The notes under the pieces: generated by a model
What the model saw: the letters and a program-made list of their open reading frames with translations, nothing else
Databases searched by the model: none
What the model was told of the DNA's origin: nothing
Position numbers and translations under genes: made by a program
In this document: piece by piece, positions 5,388 through 12,307 of the stretch
How the letters are laid out: each line of letters starts with the position of its first letter
Position numbering within the stretch: the stretch's first letter is position 1
Assembly (NCBI GenBank): GCA_041164825.1
Contig: JBEAOO010000019.1
Location: 1-27,524, forward strand
DNA length: 27,524 nt
DNA from: JBEAOO01 sp041164825
GTDB lineage: Bacteria > Pseudomonadota > Gammaproteobacteria > Burkholderiales > Burkholderiaceae_C
Direction of reading: 5' to 3'

Positions 5388-7388
5388 TCAGTGCGCTGCG
5401 GCGAGCTTCACTGACGAGTGGCCAGCGCCATCGGCACGGCGTTCTGACTTGGCCTTGGCGGGTGCGGCCTTGCCCTTGGCCTTGGGCTCTTCCTTGGCCA
5501 GGCGGATCACGAGGTTGCCGCCTTTGCCCTTGCCCGCTTTGCTGTCGTGCTTGTTGTCAGCGCGGGCATCACTTTTTGCGTCGTTCTTGGCGCTGCGAAC
5601 GTCCTCTGCTTTGCCGTGGCGGCGCGCCAGCTTGGCGTCGTGCTGGGCCTGGGCTTTGGCTTCTGCCGCCGCTTCGGCCGCGGCCTTGCGGCGCTCAACC
5701 AGGCTCATCGCTTTGCTCGCCACGAGCACACCCTTCTTGCCGGCCTGTGCCTCGTGCGCACGGGCCTTGGGCTCGTCACGCACCGGCGCGGCCGCGATCA
5801 CGGCCTGGTTGTTGGGCACCCACAGCACCACGGCCTGGCCGCGCTTGAAGCCGGCGTTGGGCTTGGTCTTGTTCCACATCGCCACCTGGTGCGCTGCCAG
5901 TTTGTAGCGGGCAGCGATGCTGGCCACGGTCTCGCGCTTGCCGGCCTTCACGGTGATTTTCTTGATTGGAGGCGGCTCGGGTGCCAGCGCCATGGTGGCG
6001 TTGTCGGCCACCGATTCGGGCACATCGGCCTGGCGCTGCTCGCTGCGGCGCACCAGCAGCGTGGAGCCCGCCTTCACCAGCATGCGCGGCGGAATGCGGT
6101 TGATCTCGCGCAGGTCGGCCTCGTTCATGCCCAGGCGCTTGGCGGCGTCGGCCGTCTTGAGCGTGGTGGGCGCCACCCAGGCCGTCCAGGTGGCCATCTG
6201 GCCGCGGTACAGCGCCAGTTGGCGCACAAACTGGTTGGCGTTGTCGAAGGGCAGCAAAATCTGCGGCGTGCCGGCGGCCAGGATCACCGGCTTGTTCATC
6301 TGCGGGTTGAGGGCGCGGAAGTCGTCCATCTTCACACCAGCCAGCTTCACCGCCACGTCCACGTCGATGTCGCGCTCAATGCGCACGCTCAGGAAGTACG
6401 GGTGGTTGGCCGCCTCGGGCAGCGTCAACGAGAACGCTTCGGGCTTGGCGATGATGTTCTTCACCGCCTGCAGCTTGGGCACGTACTGACGGGTTTCGTC
6501 AGGCATGCGCAGGCTCTCGTAGTCGGTGGGCAGGCCCGCGGCCTGGTTGCGGGCGATGGCGCGCTGCACATTGCCTTCGCCCCAGTTGTAGGCGGCCAGC
6601 GCCAGGTGCCAGTCACCGAACTGGCGGTTCAGGCGGGTGAGGTAATCGAGCGCGGCGCGGGTGGAGGCCAGCACGTCGCGGCGGTCGTCGCGGAACATGT
6701 TTTGGCGCAGCGCAAAGTCGCGACCCGTGGCCGGCATGAACTGCCACATGCCGGAGGCGCGGGCGCTGGACATGGCTTGCGGGTTGAACGCGCTCTCGAT
6801 GAAGGGCAGCAGGGCCAGCTCGCTGGGCAGGCCGCGGCGCTCCACCTCTTCAATCACGTGGAAGAGGTAGCGGCCGCCGCGCTCGGTCATGCGCTGCACG
6901 TAGTCGGGGCGGCTGGCGTACCAGCGCTCGCGGTCGCGCACGAGGTCGTTGTCGAGGTCGGGCATGCCGAACTTGCTGCGCACGCGGCCCCACAGGTCTT
7001 GGTGCACCGGCAGGTCGTTGATCTCGACCCGCGCATCGGGGCGCAGCGGGTCTTGCAACACCTGGCTGGTGACGGCGTCGCGCAAGGCGCTGTCGGCCGC
7101 GGCCAGCGGGTCCATGCGTTGGGCGGCAGCGGCGCTGGGCGCGTTCTGCGCGGTGGCACTGCGCGCTGCGGGCGTGGCCTTGGCCACGTTCGTGGTGGCG
7201 GGGCTGGGTGCGGCGGGTGCGGTGGCGTTCGGGTTCACCGTCCAGGGGGGCAAGGGGGTGGAGGCGCAGCCGCTGAGCACCAGCACGGCCACCGCGCTGG
7301 CCCAGACGGAGGCGCGCAAGGTGCTCGGTGCGGTCGCGGCGGGGCGTTGCGCGCCAGGGGGGGCAAAGCGGGGGGCGTGTGACTTCAT
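5388..7388 (-). CDS. mltD: Membrane-bound lytic murein transglycosylase D (lipoprotein) with LysM repeats and a basic tail
   Basis: The 666-aa protein cleaves the MurNAc-GlcNAc bond of peptidoglycan, leaving 1,6-anhydro ends. A signal peptide ends in the lipobox VLSG-C (C41), so it is a lipoprotein. The SLT domain spans about 175-310, with the catalytic Glu in IESAFNP (E198), then GMWQFMPATG (213-222) and AAYNWGEGN (265-273). Two LysM-like peptidoglycan-binding segments follow (about 400-447 and 476-525). The last ~125 residues are rich in Lys, Ala, Glu and Asp and match no domain I know. The ATG at 7388 overlaps the gloB stop as TGATG, which favours it over the ATG 18 bp upstream inside gloB. 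Confidence 0.93.
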   Translation of the reverse strand: MKSHAPRFAPPGAQRPAATAPSTLRASVWASAVAVLVLSGCASTPLPPWTVNPNATAPAAPSPATTNVAKATPAARSATAQNAPSAAAAQRMDPLAAADSALRDAVTSQVLQDPLRPDARVEINDLPVHQDLWGRVRSKFGMPDLDNDLVRDRERWYASRPDYVQRMTERGGRYLFHVIEEVERRGLPSELALLPFIESAFNPQAMSSARASGMWQFMPATGRDFALRQNMFRDDRRDVLASTRAALDYLTRLNRQFGDWHLALAAYNWGEGNVQRAIARNQAAGLPTDYESLRMPDETRQYVPKLQAVKNIIAKPEAFSLTLPEAANHPYFLSVRIERDIDVDVAVKLAGVKMDDFRALNPQMNKPVILAAGTPQILLPFDNANQFVRQLALYRGQMATWTAWVAPTTLKTADAAKRLGMNEADLREINRIPPRMLVKAGSTLLVRRSEQRQADVPESVADNATMALAPEPPPIKKITVKAGKRETVASIAARYKLAAHQVAMWNKTKPNAGFKRGQAVVLWVPNNQAVIAAAPVRDEPKARAHEAQAGKKGVLVASKAMSLVERRKAAAEAAAEAKAQAQHDAKLARRHGKAEDVRSAKNDAKSDARADNKHDSKAGKGKGGNLVIRLAKEEPKAKGKAAPAKAKSERRADGAGHSSVKLAAAH

Positions 7389-8155
7389 CAGAAAACGTTC
7401 TTCCATAAACGGAGGGCCGCCAGCACCTCGACGGTGTCGGCGCTGCACGCGCCATGCTGGCGTGCGGCTGCTGCGACGTCGGGGACATCGCAACGCATAA
7501 AAGGGTTGATCTCGCGTTCGCGGCCGATGCTGCTCGGCAGGGTGGGGCGCAGCGCTGCGCGCTCGGCCTCGCACCAGGCGGTGTAGCGCTGCAAGGCTGC
7601 ATTGCGGGGCTCCACGGCCGCCGCGAAGCGCAGGTTGGACAGCGTGTATTCGTGGGTGCAGCACACACGTGTGTCCCCGGGCAACGCGGCCAGCTGCTGC
7701 AGCGAGTGGTGCATTTGCGCCGGCGTGCCCTCAAACAAGCGGCCGCAGCCGCCCGAGAACAGCGTGTCGCCACAAAACAGCAGCGGTGATTCCGCCTCGG
7801 GCTCGGCCACATAAGCCACGTGGCCGGCGGTGTGGCCGGGCACATCCAGCACCCGAAAGGTCCAGCCCAGCACCTCTACCGTATCGCCCGCGCCCACGGG
7901 CGTCACGGGCACCGGCATCGCTTCGTGGGCCGGGCCCATCACCGGGCCGTCCAGCACCGACAGCAAGTCGGCCAAGCCGTCCACGTGATCGATGTGGTGG
8001 TGGGTCACTAGAATGCCGGCGAGGGCCAATCGATGGGCCTGGAGCGCATCACGCACCGGCTTCGCATCGCCCGGATCGACGACCCAAGCCCGGCGGCCGT
8101 CGTGCAGCATCCAGATGTAGTTGTCGGTGAAGGCGGGGAGTGCGGACAGGTTCAT
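7388..8155 (-). CDS. gloB: Hydroxyacylglutathione hydrolase (glyoxalase II)
   Basis: This 255-aa metallo-beta-lactamase-fold enzyme hydrolyses S-lactoylglutathione to lactate and glutathione, the second step of methylglyoxal detoxification. It begins with the typical LPAFTDNYIWML, has the binuclear metal motif THHHIDHVDG (about 51-60), and later GHTAGHVAY, FCGDTLFSGGCGRLFEG and CTHEYTLSNLRFA, all hallmarks of GloB. The ATG at 8155 (MNLSALP) is preferred; an in-frame ATG at 8164 would add three residues. Its start codon overlaps that of the divergent methyltransferase gene, and its stop overlaps the mltD start. Confidence 0.95.
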   Translation of the reverse strand: MNLSALPAFTDNYIWMLHDGRRAWVVDPGDAKPVRDALQAHRLALAGILVTHHHIDHVDGLADLLSVLDGPVMGPAHEAMPVPVTPVGAGDTVEVLGWTFRVLDVPGHTAGHVAYVAEPEAESPLLFCGDTLFSGGCGRLFEGTPAQMHHSLQQLAALPGDTRVCCTHEYTLSNLRFAAAVEPRNAALQRYTAWCEAERAALRPTLPSSIGREREINPFMRCDVPDVAAAARQHGACSADTVEVLAALRLWKNVF

Positions 8156-8993
8156 GGCAGGCAATCCATTGATTATAGGTTTGGGCCCTTGGTTTGAGAC
8201 AGCGGCCGGGCGTGTGCTGCATCAATGGAGCCAGCAGCAGCTCGATGCGGTGGTGGCCGACTTGTTCGGCTTCCATGCCGTGCAACTGGGGCTGCCCGCG
8301 CTCGATGCCTTGCGCGCCAACCGCATGCCGCACCGCTGGTTGGTCGCAGGCCCGGGCACCGAGAGCGAGCCCGACTCGCACTGGGCCGCTGACGCCGACC
8401 CCGGTGTGAGCGGCTGGGGCGGCCCCAACGCCATCGCCTTGTGGTGCGATTTCGATGCCTTGCCCTTCGACAGCCAGTCGCTGGACCTGGTGGTGCTGCC
8501 GCACACGCTGGAGCTGGCGCGCGACCCGCACCTGGCCTTGCGCGAGGTGGAGCGTGTGCTGCGGCCCGAGGGGCGCTTGGTGCTGCTGGGATTCAACCCG
8601 GCCAGCCTCTGGGGCCTGCGCCATTGGTTGGGGCGCTGGCGACTGCGCACCGGGCTCGGTCGGGGCGAGACCTTTTTGCCCCACACTGGCGAGTTGTTCG
8701 GGCACCGGCGCGTGCGTGATTGGCTGCGCCTCCTGAGTTTTGAAGTCGAAGAAAACCGCTGGGGCTGCTACGGCCTGCCCTGGCAATCGGCGCGGCGGCT
8801 GGACTGGCTGGAGCGCGCAGGTGCGCGCTGGTGGCCGGTACTGGGTGCCGCCCACATCGTGGTGGCCGTCAAACGCGTGCGGGGCATGCGCTTGGTGGGC
8901 CTGTTGCGCCAGCCTGCAAGAGCCGGCCAAGCCACACCGGCCGTCGCCCTGAATCAACATTCACACCAGAAACATCGATTGCATGAGCACTGA
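8154..8993 (+). CDS. YafS-like SAM-dependent methyltransferase-fold protein
   Basis: The 279-aa product shows the class I methyltransferase core, with CDFDALPFDSQSLDLVVLPH (about 101-120) followed by L-x-E-x2-RVLRPEGRLVLLGFNP. The glycine-rich SAM loop is degenerate, with LVAGPGTES in place of a clear GxGxG. A gene of this type (yafS in Escherichia coli) sits between gloB and rnhA in many Proteobacteria, and the same order holds here. Its substrate is not known to me. The ATG at 8154 shares two bases with the gloB start (CATG); later TTG starts would shorten it by 5-10 residues. It overlaps rnhA by 11 bp, suggesting translational coupling. Confidence 0.8.
   Translation: MAGNPLIIGLGPWFETAAGRVLHQWSQQQLDAVVADLFGFHAVQLGLPALDALRANRMPHRWLVAGPGTESEPDSHWAADADPGVSGWGGPNAIALWCDFDALPFDSQSLDLVVLPHTLELARDPHLALREVERVLRPEGRLVLLGFNPASLWGLRHWLGRWRLRTGLGRGETFLPHTGELFGHRRVRDWLRLLSFEVEENRWGCYGLPWQSARRLDWLERAGARWWPVLGAAHIVVAVKRVRGMRLVGLLRQPARAGQATPAVALNQHSHQKHRLHEH
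8172..8177 (-). promoter_or_regulatory. Consensus -10 box for gloB
   Basis: A perfect TATAAT on the minus strand (8177 to 8172) puts transcription start near 8165, about 10 nt before the gloB ATG at 8155 or next to the alternative ATG at 8164. No good -35 is seen at 17-18 bp. The box lies inside the first codons of the divergent methyltransferase gene. Confidence 0.55.
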
Positions 8994-9468
8994 CATTTCC
9001 GCGGCCCCGGCCGCCGCTGCCGCCACCATCCAGAAGCCACTGGTCACCATCTACACCGACGGCGCCTGCAAGGGCAACCCCGGCCTGGGCGGCTGGGGCG
9101 CGTGGCTGCAAGCCGGCGCGCACGAGATTGAGCTCTGTGGCGGCGAGCGCGTGACCACCAACAACCGCATGGAGCTCACCGCGGTGATCGAGGCGCTGGC
9201 CTCGCTCAAGCGCAGTTGCAAAGTGCTGGTCTACACCGACAGCGAGTACGTGCGCAAAGGCATCACCGAGTGGATTCACGGCTGGAAGCTGCGCGGCTGG
9301 AAAACCGCCGACAAAAAGCCGGTGAAAAACGCCGATCTGTGGGAGCGCCTCGATGCCTTGCGCAAGCTGCACGAGGTGGAATGGCGCTGGGTGAAGGGCC
9401 ACTCGGGCGACCCCGGCAACGAGCGCGCCGATGCGCTGGCCAACAAGGGCGCGGCGCAGTCGCGCTGA
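8983..9468 (+). CDS. rnhA: Ribonuclease HI
   Basis: The 161-aa enzyme degrades the RNA strand of RNA-DNA hybrids. All catalytic positions are visible: D26 in YTDGACKGNPG, E64 in NNRMELTA, D86 in YTDSEYV, H140 in WVKGHSG and D150 in NERADALA. The handle region GWKTADKKPVKNADLW is also typical. A 15-residue Ala-rich extension precedes the usual N-terminus. The start lies inside the end of the methyltransferase gene. In enterobacteria dnaQ is next to rnhA; it is not present here. A GC-rich inverted repeat (CCTCCCC/GGGGAGG, about 9486-9511) follows without a T-run. Confidence 0.97.
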   Translation: MSTDISAAPAAAAATIQKPLVTIYTDGACKGNPGLGGWGAWLQAGAHEIELCGGERVTTNNRMELTAVIEALASLKRSCKVLVYTDSEYVRKGITEWIHGWKLRGWKTADKKPVKNADLWERLDALRKLHEVEWRWVKGHSGDPGNERADALANKGAAQSR

Positions 9469-9605
9469 AGTCGCCCGGGCCGCGTCCTCCCCCCGTTGTT
9501 CGGCGGGGAGGGCGATGCAGTTTGAGCCCAGCCTGAAGCGGCGCGGCCCCATGACTGCGCCGCCGCGTCAACGCAGCGCTTCGGCCCGGTCCGGTGCGGC
9601 CTGGC

Positions 9606-10373
9606 TCACTTCGGCGCCAAACGAATCGCACCATCCAAACGGATCACCTCGCCATTGAGCATCTCGTTGGTGACGATCTGCTGCACCAGCTTGGCATAGT
9701 CCTCGGGGCGACCCAGGCGACTCGGGAAGGGCACGCCTGCGGCCAGCGACTCTTGCACCTCCTTGGGCATGGCAAACATCATGGGCGTGCCAAAAATGCC
9801 GGGCGCAATCGTCATGTTGCGGATGCCGTTGCGCGCCAGATCGCGCGCGATCGGCAGCGTCATGCCGACCACGCCACCCTTGGACGCCGAGTAGGCCGCT
9901 TGGCCGATCTGGCCGTCATACGCCGCCACGCTGGCGGTCGAGATCAGCACGCCGCGCTCCCCCGTGGCTTCGGGCTCGTTGCCGGCCATGGCCGCGGCGG
10001 CCAGACGGATCATGTTGAAGCTGCCGATCAGGTTGATGGTGACCACCTTGCTGAACAGCGCCAGCGCATGGGCGCCATCCTTGCCCACGGTCTTGCTGGC
10101 CGGGGCGATGCCCGCGCAGTTCACCAGGCCCATCAGCTTGCCCAAAGCCTGAGCCGCCGCCACGGCCGCCAAGCCGTCGGCCTCCTGCGTCACATCGCAA
10201 TGCACGAAGCGCGCGTGGGCTGCCCCCAATTCGCTCGCCAGCGCCTGTCCCTTGTCGTCCTGCAGGTCGGCGATCACGACCTGGCCGCCGTGTGCCACCA
10301 GCATGCGGGCCGTGCCTTCACCCAGGCCCGAGGCGCCGCCGGTGACGATGAAAACCTTGTTTGCGATGTCCAT
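9606..10373 (-). CDS. Short-chain dehydrogenase/reductase, 3-hydroxyacyl-CoA dehydrogenase type II-like
   Basis: The 255-aa product is a classical SDR with the cofactor motif TGGASGLG (11-18), NCAG (85-88), a catalytic Ser in LISTASVAAYDGQIGQ (about 144-148) and Y161-x3-K165 in YSASK. The acidic residue in VIADLQ (about D36) favours NAD over NADP. The motif block and the C-terminal APGIFGTPMM...VPFPSRLGRPEDYA resemble the 3-hydroxyacyl-CoA or 2-methyl-3-hydroxybutyryl-CoA dehydrogenases of fatty-acid and isoleucine breakdown; the exact substrate is inferred. AGGAG precedes the ATG by 8 nt. A perfect 22-bp palindrome lies about 50 bp upstream, suggesting its own repressor-controlled promoter. 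Confidence 0.88.
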   Translation of the reverse strand: MDIANKVFIVTGGASGLGEGTARMLVAHGGQVVIADLQDDKGQALASELGAAHARFVHCDVTQEADGLAAVAAAQALGKLMGLVNCAGIAPASKTVGKDGAHALALFSKVVTINLIGSFNMIRLAAAAMAGNEPEATGERGVLISTASVAAYDGQIGQAAYSASKGGVVGMTLPIARDLARNGIRNMTIAPGIFGTPMMFAMPKEVQESLAAGVPFPSRLGRPEDYAKLVQQIVTNEMLNGEVIRLDGAIRLAPK

Positions 10374-10421
10374 GATGGGCGCTCCTGACGCTGTGAAAGT
10401 GGATCGACGGGTGAACGGATT

Positions 10422-10443
10422 TAGTTGACGTATACGTCAACTA
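10422..10443. promoter_or_regulatory. Perfect 22-bp palindrome, probable operator of the SDR gene
   Basis: The half-site TAGTTGACGTA (10422-10432) is followed at once by its exact reverse complement. The core has CGT-AT-ACG spacing, like operators of MerR- or TetR-type regulators of acyl-CoA catabolism. A TATACG at its centre could serve as a -10 element, in which case a bound protein would block transcription. No regulator gene is adjacent. Confidence 0.65.
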
Positions 10444-10451
10444 TGGGGCAG

Positions 10452-10476
10452 AAAAAAGCCGCTGCGCACAGCGGCT
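10452..10476 (-). terminator. Rho-independent terminator of adk
   Basis: On the minus strand AGCCGCTG-TGCG-CAGCGGCT is followed by a run of T (stem 10457-10464 with 10469-10476). It lies about 50 bp after the adk stop and closes the exbB-to-adk gene run. Confidence 0.93.
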
Positions 10477-10524
10477 CTTGATGCAAGGACCGGGCCTTGT
10501 GCGGTCCAGCGCCTGAGCGTGGGT

Positions 10525-11178
10525 TCAGCCCAGCGCGGCCAAGGCGCGCGAGGTGATCTCGTCGACGCTGCCGGTGCCGCTGATCTTGGCGTAGCGCGGG
10601 GCGCTCACGTCACCCGTGGCCGACCAGTTGGCGTAATACGCCACCAGTGGGCGGGTCTGGCTTTGGTACACCTCCAGCCGCTTCTTGACGGTTTCTTCCT
10701 TGTCGTCGTCGCGCTGGATCAGGTCTTCGCCGGTGGCGTCGTCCTTGCCTTCGACCTTGGGCGGGTTGAAGCGCACATGGTAGGTGCGGCCCGAGGCGAT
10801 GTGCACACGGCGGCCGCTCATGCGCTCGACGATGGCTTCATCGGGCACGTCGATTTCGAGCACCACGTCGAGCTTGACGCCGGCGGCCTTCATCGCGTCG
10901 GCCTGCGGGATGGTGCGCGGGAAGCCGTCGAACAAAAAGCCATGCGCGCAATCGGCTTGCGTGATGCGCTCTTTCACCAGGCCGATGATGATGTCGTCGC
11001 TGACCAGACCGCCCGCGTCCATCACCTTCTTGGCCTCCACGCCCATCGGCGTGCCGGCCTTGACAGCGGCGCGCAGCATGTCGCCGGTGGAGATTTGCGG
11101 AATGCCGAACTTCTGGCAAATGAATGCGGCTTGGGTGCCCTTACCAGCGCCCGGAGCGCCCAGCAAAATCAGTCTCAT
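10525..11178 (-). CDS. adk: Adenylate kinase
   Basis: The 217-aa enzyme catalyses 2 ADP = ATP + AMP in the cytoplasm. The P-loop GAPGAGKGT (7-15) is followed by the NMP-binding region with STGDMLRAA (30-38), FLFDGFPRT (81-89) and a long-form LID domain (about 122-160), which has no zinc cysteines, as is normal in Proteobacteria. The ATG at 11178 gives the canonical MRLILLGAPG start; the in-frame extension upstream is rejected. A gap of 161 bp separates it from kdsB, so it may have its own promoter in addition to read-through. Confidence 0.98.
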   Translation of the reverse strand: MRLILLGAPGAGKGTQAAFICQKFGIPQISTGDMLRAAVKAGTPMGVEAKKVMDAGGLVSDDIIIGLVKERITQADCAHGFLFDGFPRTIPQADAMKAAGVKLDVVLEIDVPDEAIVERMSGRRVHIASGRTYHVRFNPPKVEGKDDATGEDLIQRDDDKEETVKKRLEVYQSQTRPLVAYYANWSATGDVSAPRYAKISGTGSVDEITSRALAALG

Positions 11179-11339
11179 GGGGGAGGTCCTCGTCTCGTTG
11201 TATGTGGTTTTGGTCGTCGCATAGCGTGCAGGAATCAACACTGCACCGGGGCGCCTGAGGGGTGGATTATCGCGTCAGTCCCTGCACGAAACTGACGAGC
11301 CTTGACGCATGGGGGTTGTGCCGCCCATCAAACGTCCAT

Positions 11340-12092
11340 TCAGCGCCACAGCGCGCGCACCCGCGCCAGGTCTTCTGGCGTGTCCACACCCGGTCCAGGC
11401 CGCTCGGGGCTCAGGTGCACGGCAATGCGTTCGCCGTGCCACAACACGCGCAATTGCTCCAGCGACTCGGTCGCTTCCAGCGGGCAAGGCGGCAGCTGCG
11501 GGAAGCGGCGCAAAAAGCCGGCGTGGTAGGCGTAGATGCCGATGTGGCGCAGCGGCGCAGGCTGCGGCAGTTGCACGGCGCCGGCCGCATTGCCGTCACG
11601 CCACCACGGGATGGGCGCGCGCGAAAAATACAGCGCGCGGCCGGCGCCGTCGCACACCACTTTCACCACGTTCGGGTTGCTGAACTCGGCCACGTCGTCG
11701 ATGGCGTGCGCAGCGGTGCTCATCACGCAATCGGCTTGGGCTTGCAGCGCAGCGGCGCAGGCGTCGATCAAGGCGGGCGCAATCAACGGCTCGTCGCCTT
11801 GCACGTTGACCACGATGTCGCGGCCGTCCAGGCCGAGCAGCGTGCACGCTTCGGCCAGGCGGTCGCTGCCGGTGGCGTGGTCGGCACGGGTGAGCAGGGC
11901 GTGCACGCCGTGGGCCTCGCAGGCGGCCACGATCTCGGCGTGGTCGGCCGCCACCACCACCTGCGCGGCGCCCGAGGCCGCGGCTTGGCGCGCCACGCGC
12001 ACCACCATGGGCAGCCCGGCGATGTCGGCCAGCGGCTTGCGCGGCAGCCGGCTCGACGCCAGCCGCGCCGGGATCAGCACCGTGTAGCTCAT
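11340..12092 (-). CDS. kdsB: 3-deoxy-manno-octulosonate cytidylyltransferase (CMP-Kdo synthetase)
   Basis: The 250-aa enzyme activates Kdo with CTP for addition to lipid A. The N-terminal IPARLASSRLPRKPL (7-21) is the nucleotide-binding signature. DHATGSDRLAEA, NVQGDEPLI, YFSRAPIPW and HIGIYAYHAGFL follow in the usual order, and the end GVDTPEDLARVRAL is also conserved. Its ATG overlaps the stop of the Trm112-like gene as ATGA, indicating translational coupling. Co-location with lpxK ties the cluster to lipid A-core synthesis. A 7-bp inverted repeat (CGTCAGT/ACTGACG, 11273-11297) lies downstream without a T-run. Confidence 0.97.
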   Translation of the reverse strand: MSYTVLIPARLASSRLPRKPLADIAGLPMVVRVARQAAASGAAQVVVAADHAEIVAACEAHGVHALLTRADHATGSDRLAEACTLLGLDGRDIVVNVQGDEPLIAPALIDACAAALQAQADCVMSTAAHAIDDVAEFSNPNVVKVVCDGAGRALYFSRAPIPWWRDGNAAGAVQLPQPAPLRHIGIYAYHAGFLRRFPQLPPCPLEATESLEQLRVLWHGERIAVHLSPERPGPGVDTPEDLARVRALWR

Positions 12093-12307
12093 GCCGCGGG
12101 CAGGGGGCTGGGCGGGGCGGCGTCGTCGCTGGCGTCGAGCGGTCGGGCTTGGTTTTCGAGCATCACGGGGATGCCGTCATGCACCGGAAAGGCCAGTCGG
12201 TCGGCGCGGCAGAGGAGTTCGTGCTTCGCGTGGGCGGGCGGGCGCTGGTGCGTCAGCGGGCCTTTGCACACGGGGCACACCAGCAGGTCAAGCAGTCGGG
12301 TGTCCAT
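12089..12307 (-). CDS. Trm112/YcaR-like small zinc-ribbon protein
   Basis: The 72-aa protein begins LLDLLVCPVCKGPL, with CxxC at residues 11 and 14, a further Cys at about 34 and the conserved DRLAFPVHDGIPVML segment; this is the UPF0434/Trm112p family. Bacterial members almost always sit between lpxK and kdsB, as here. The function is not established; relatives in eukaryotes activate methyltransferases. The ATG at 12307 lies 20 bp inside the end of lpxK, and the stop overlaps the kdsB start, so three genes are coupled. The C-terminal ~15 residues are Ala/Pro/Asp-rich. Confidence 0.9.
   Translation of the reverse strand: MDTRLLDLLVCPVCKGPLTHQRPPAHAKHELLCRADRLAFPVHDGIPVMLENQARPLDASDDAAPPSPLPAA

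Noticed and set aside
5547..7382. 611-codon open frame opposite mltD
   Set aside because: Antisense shadow; the minus-strand frame has a lipobox, SLT catalytic motifs and LysM segments.
9469..9605. dnaQ next to rnhA, as in enterobacteria
   Set aside because: Only 137 bp of GC-rich sequence lies here before the SDR gene; no exonuclease motif is present.
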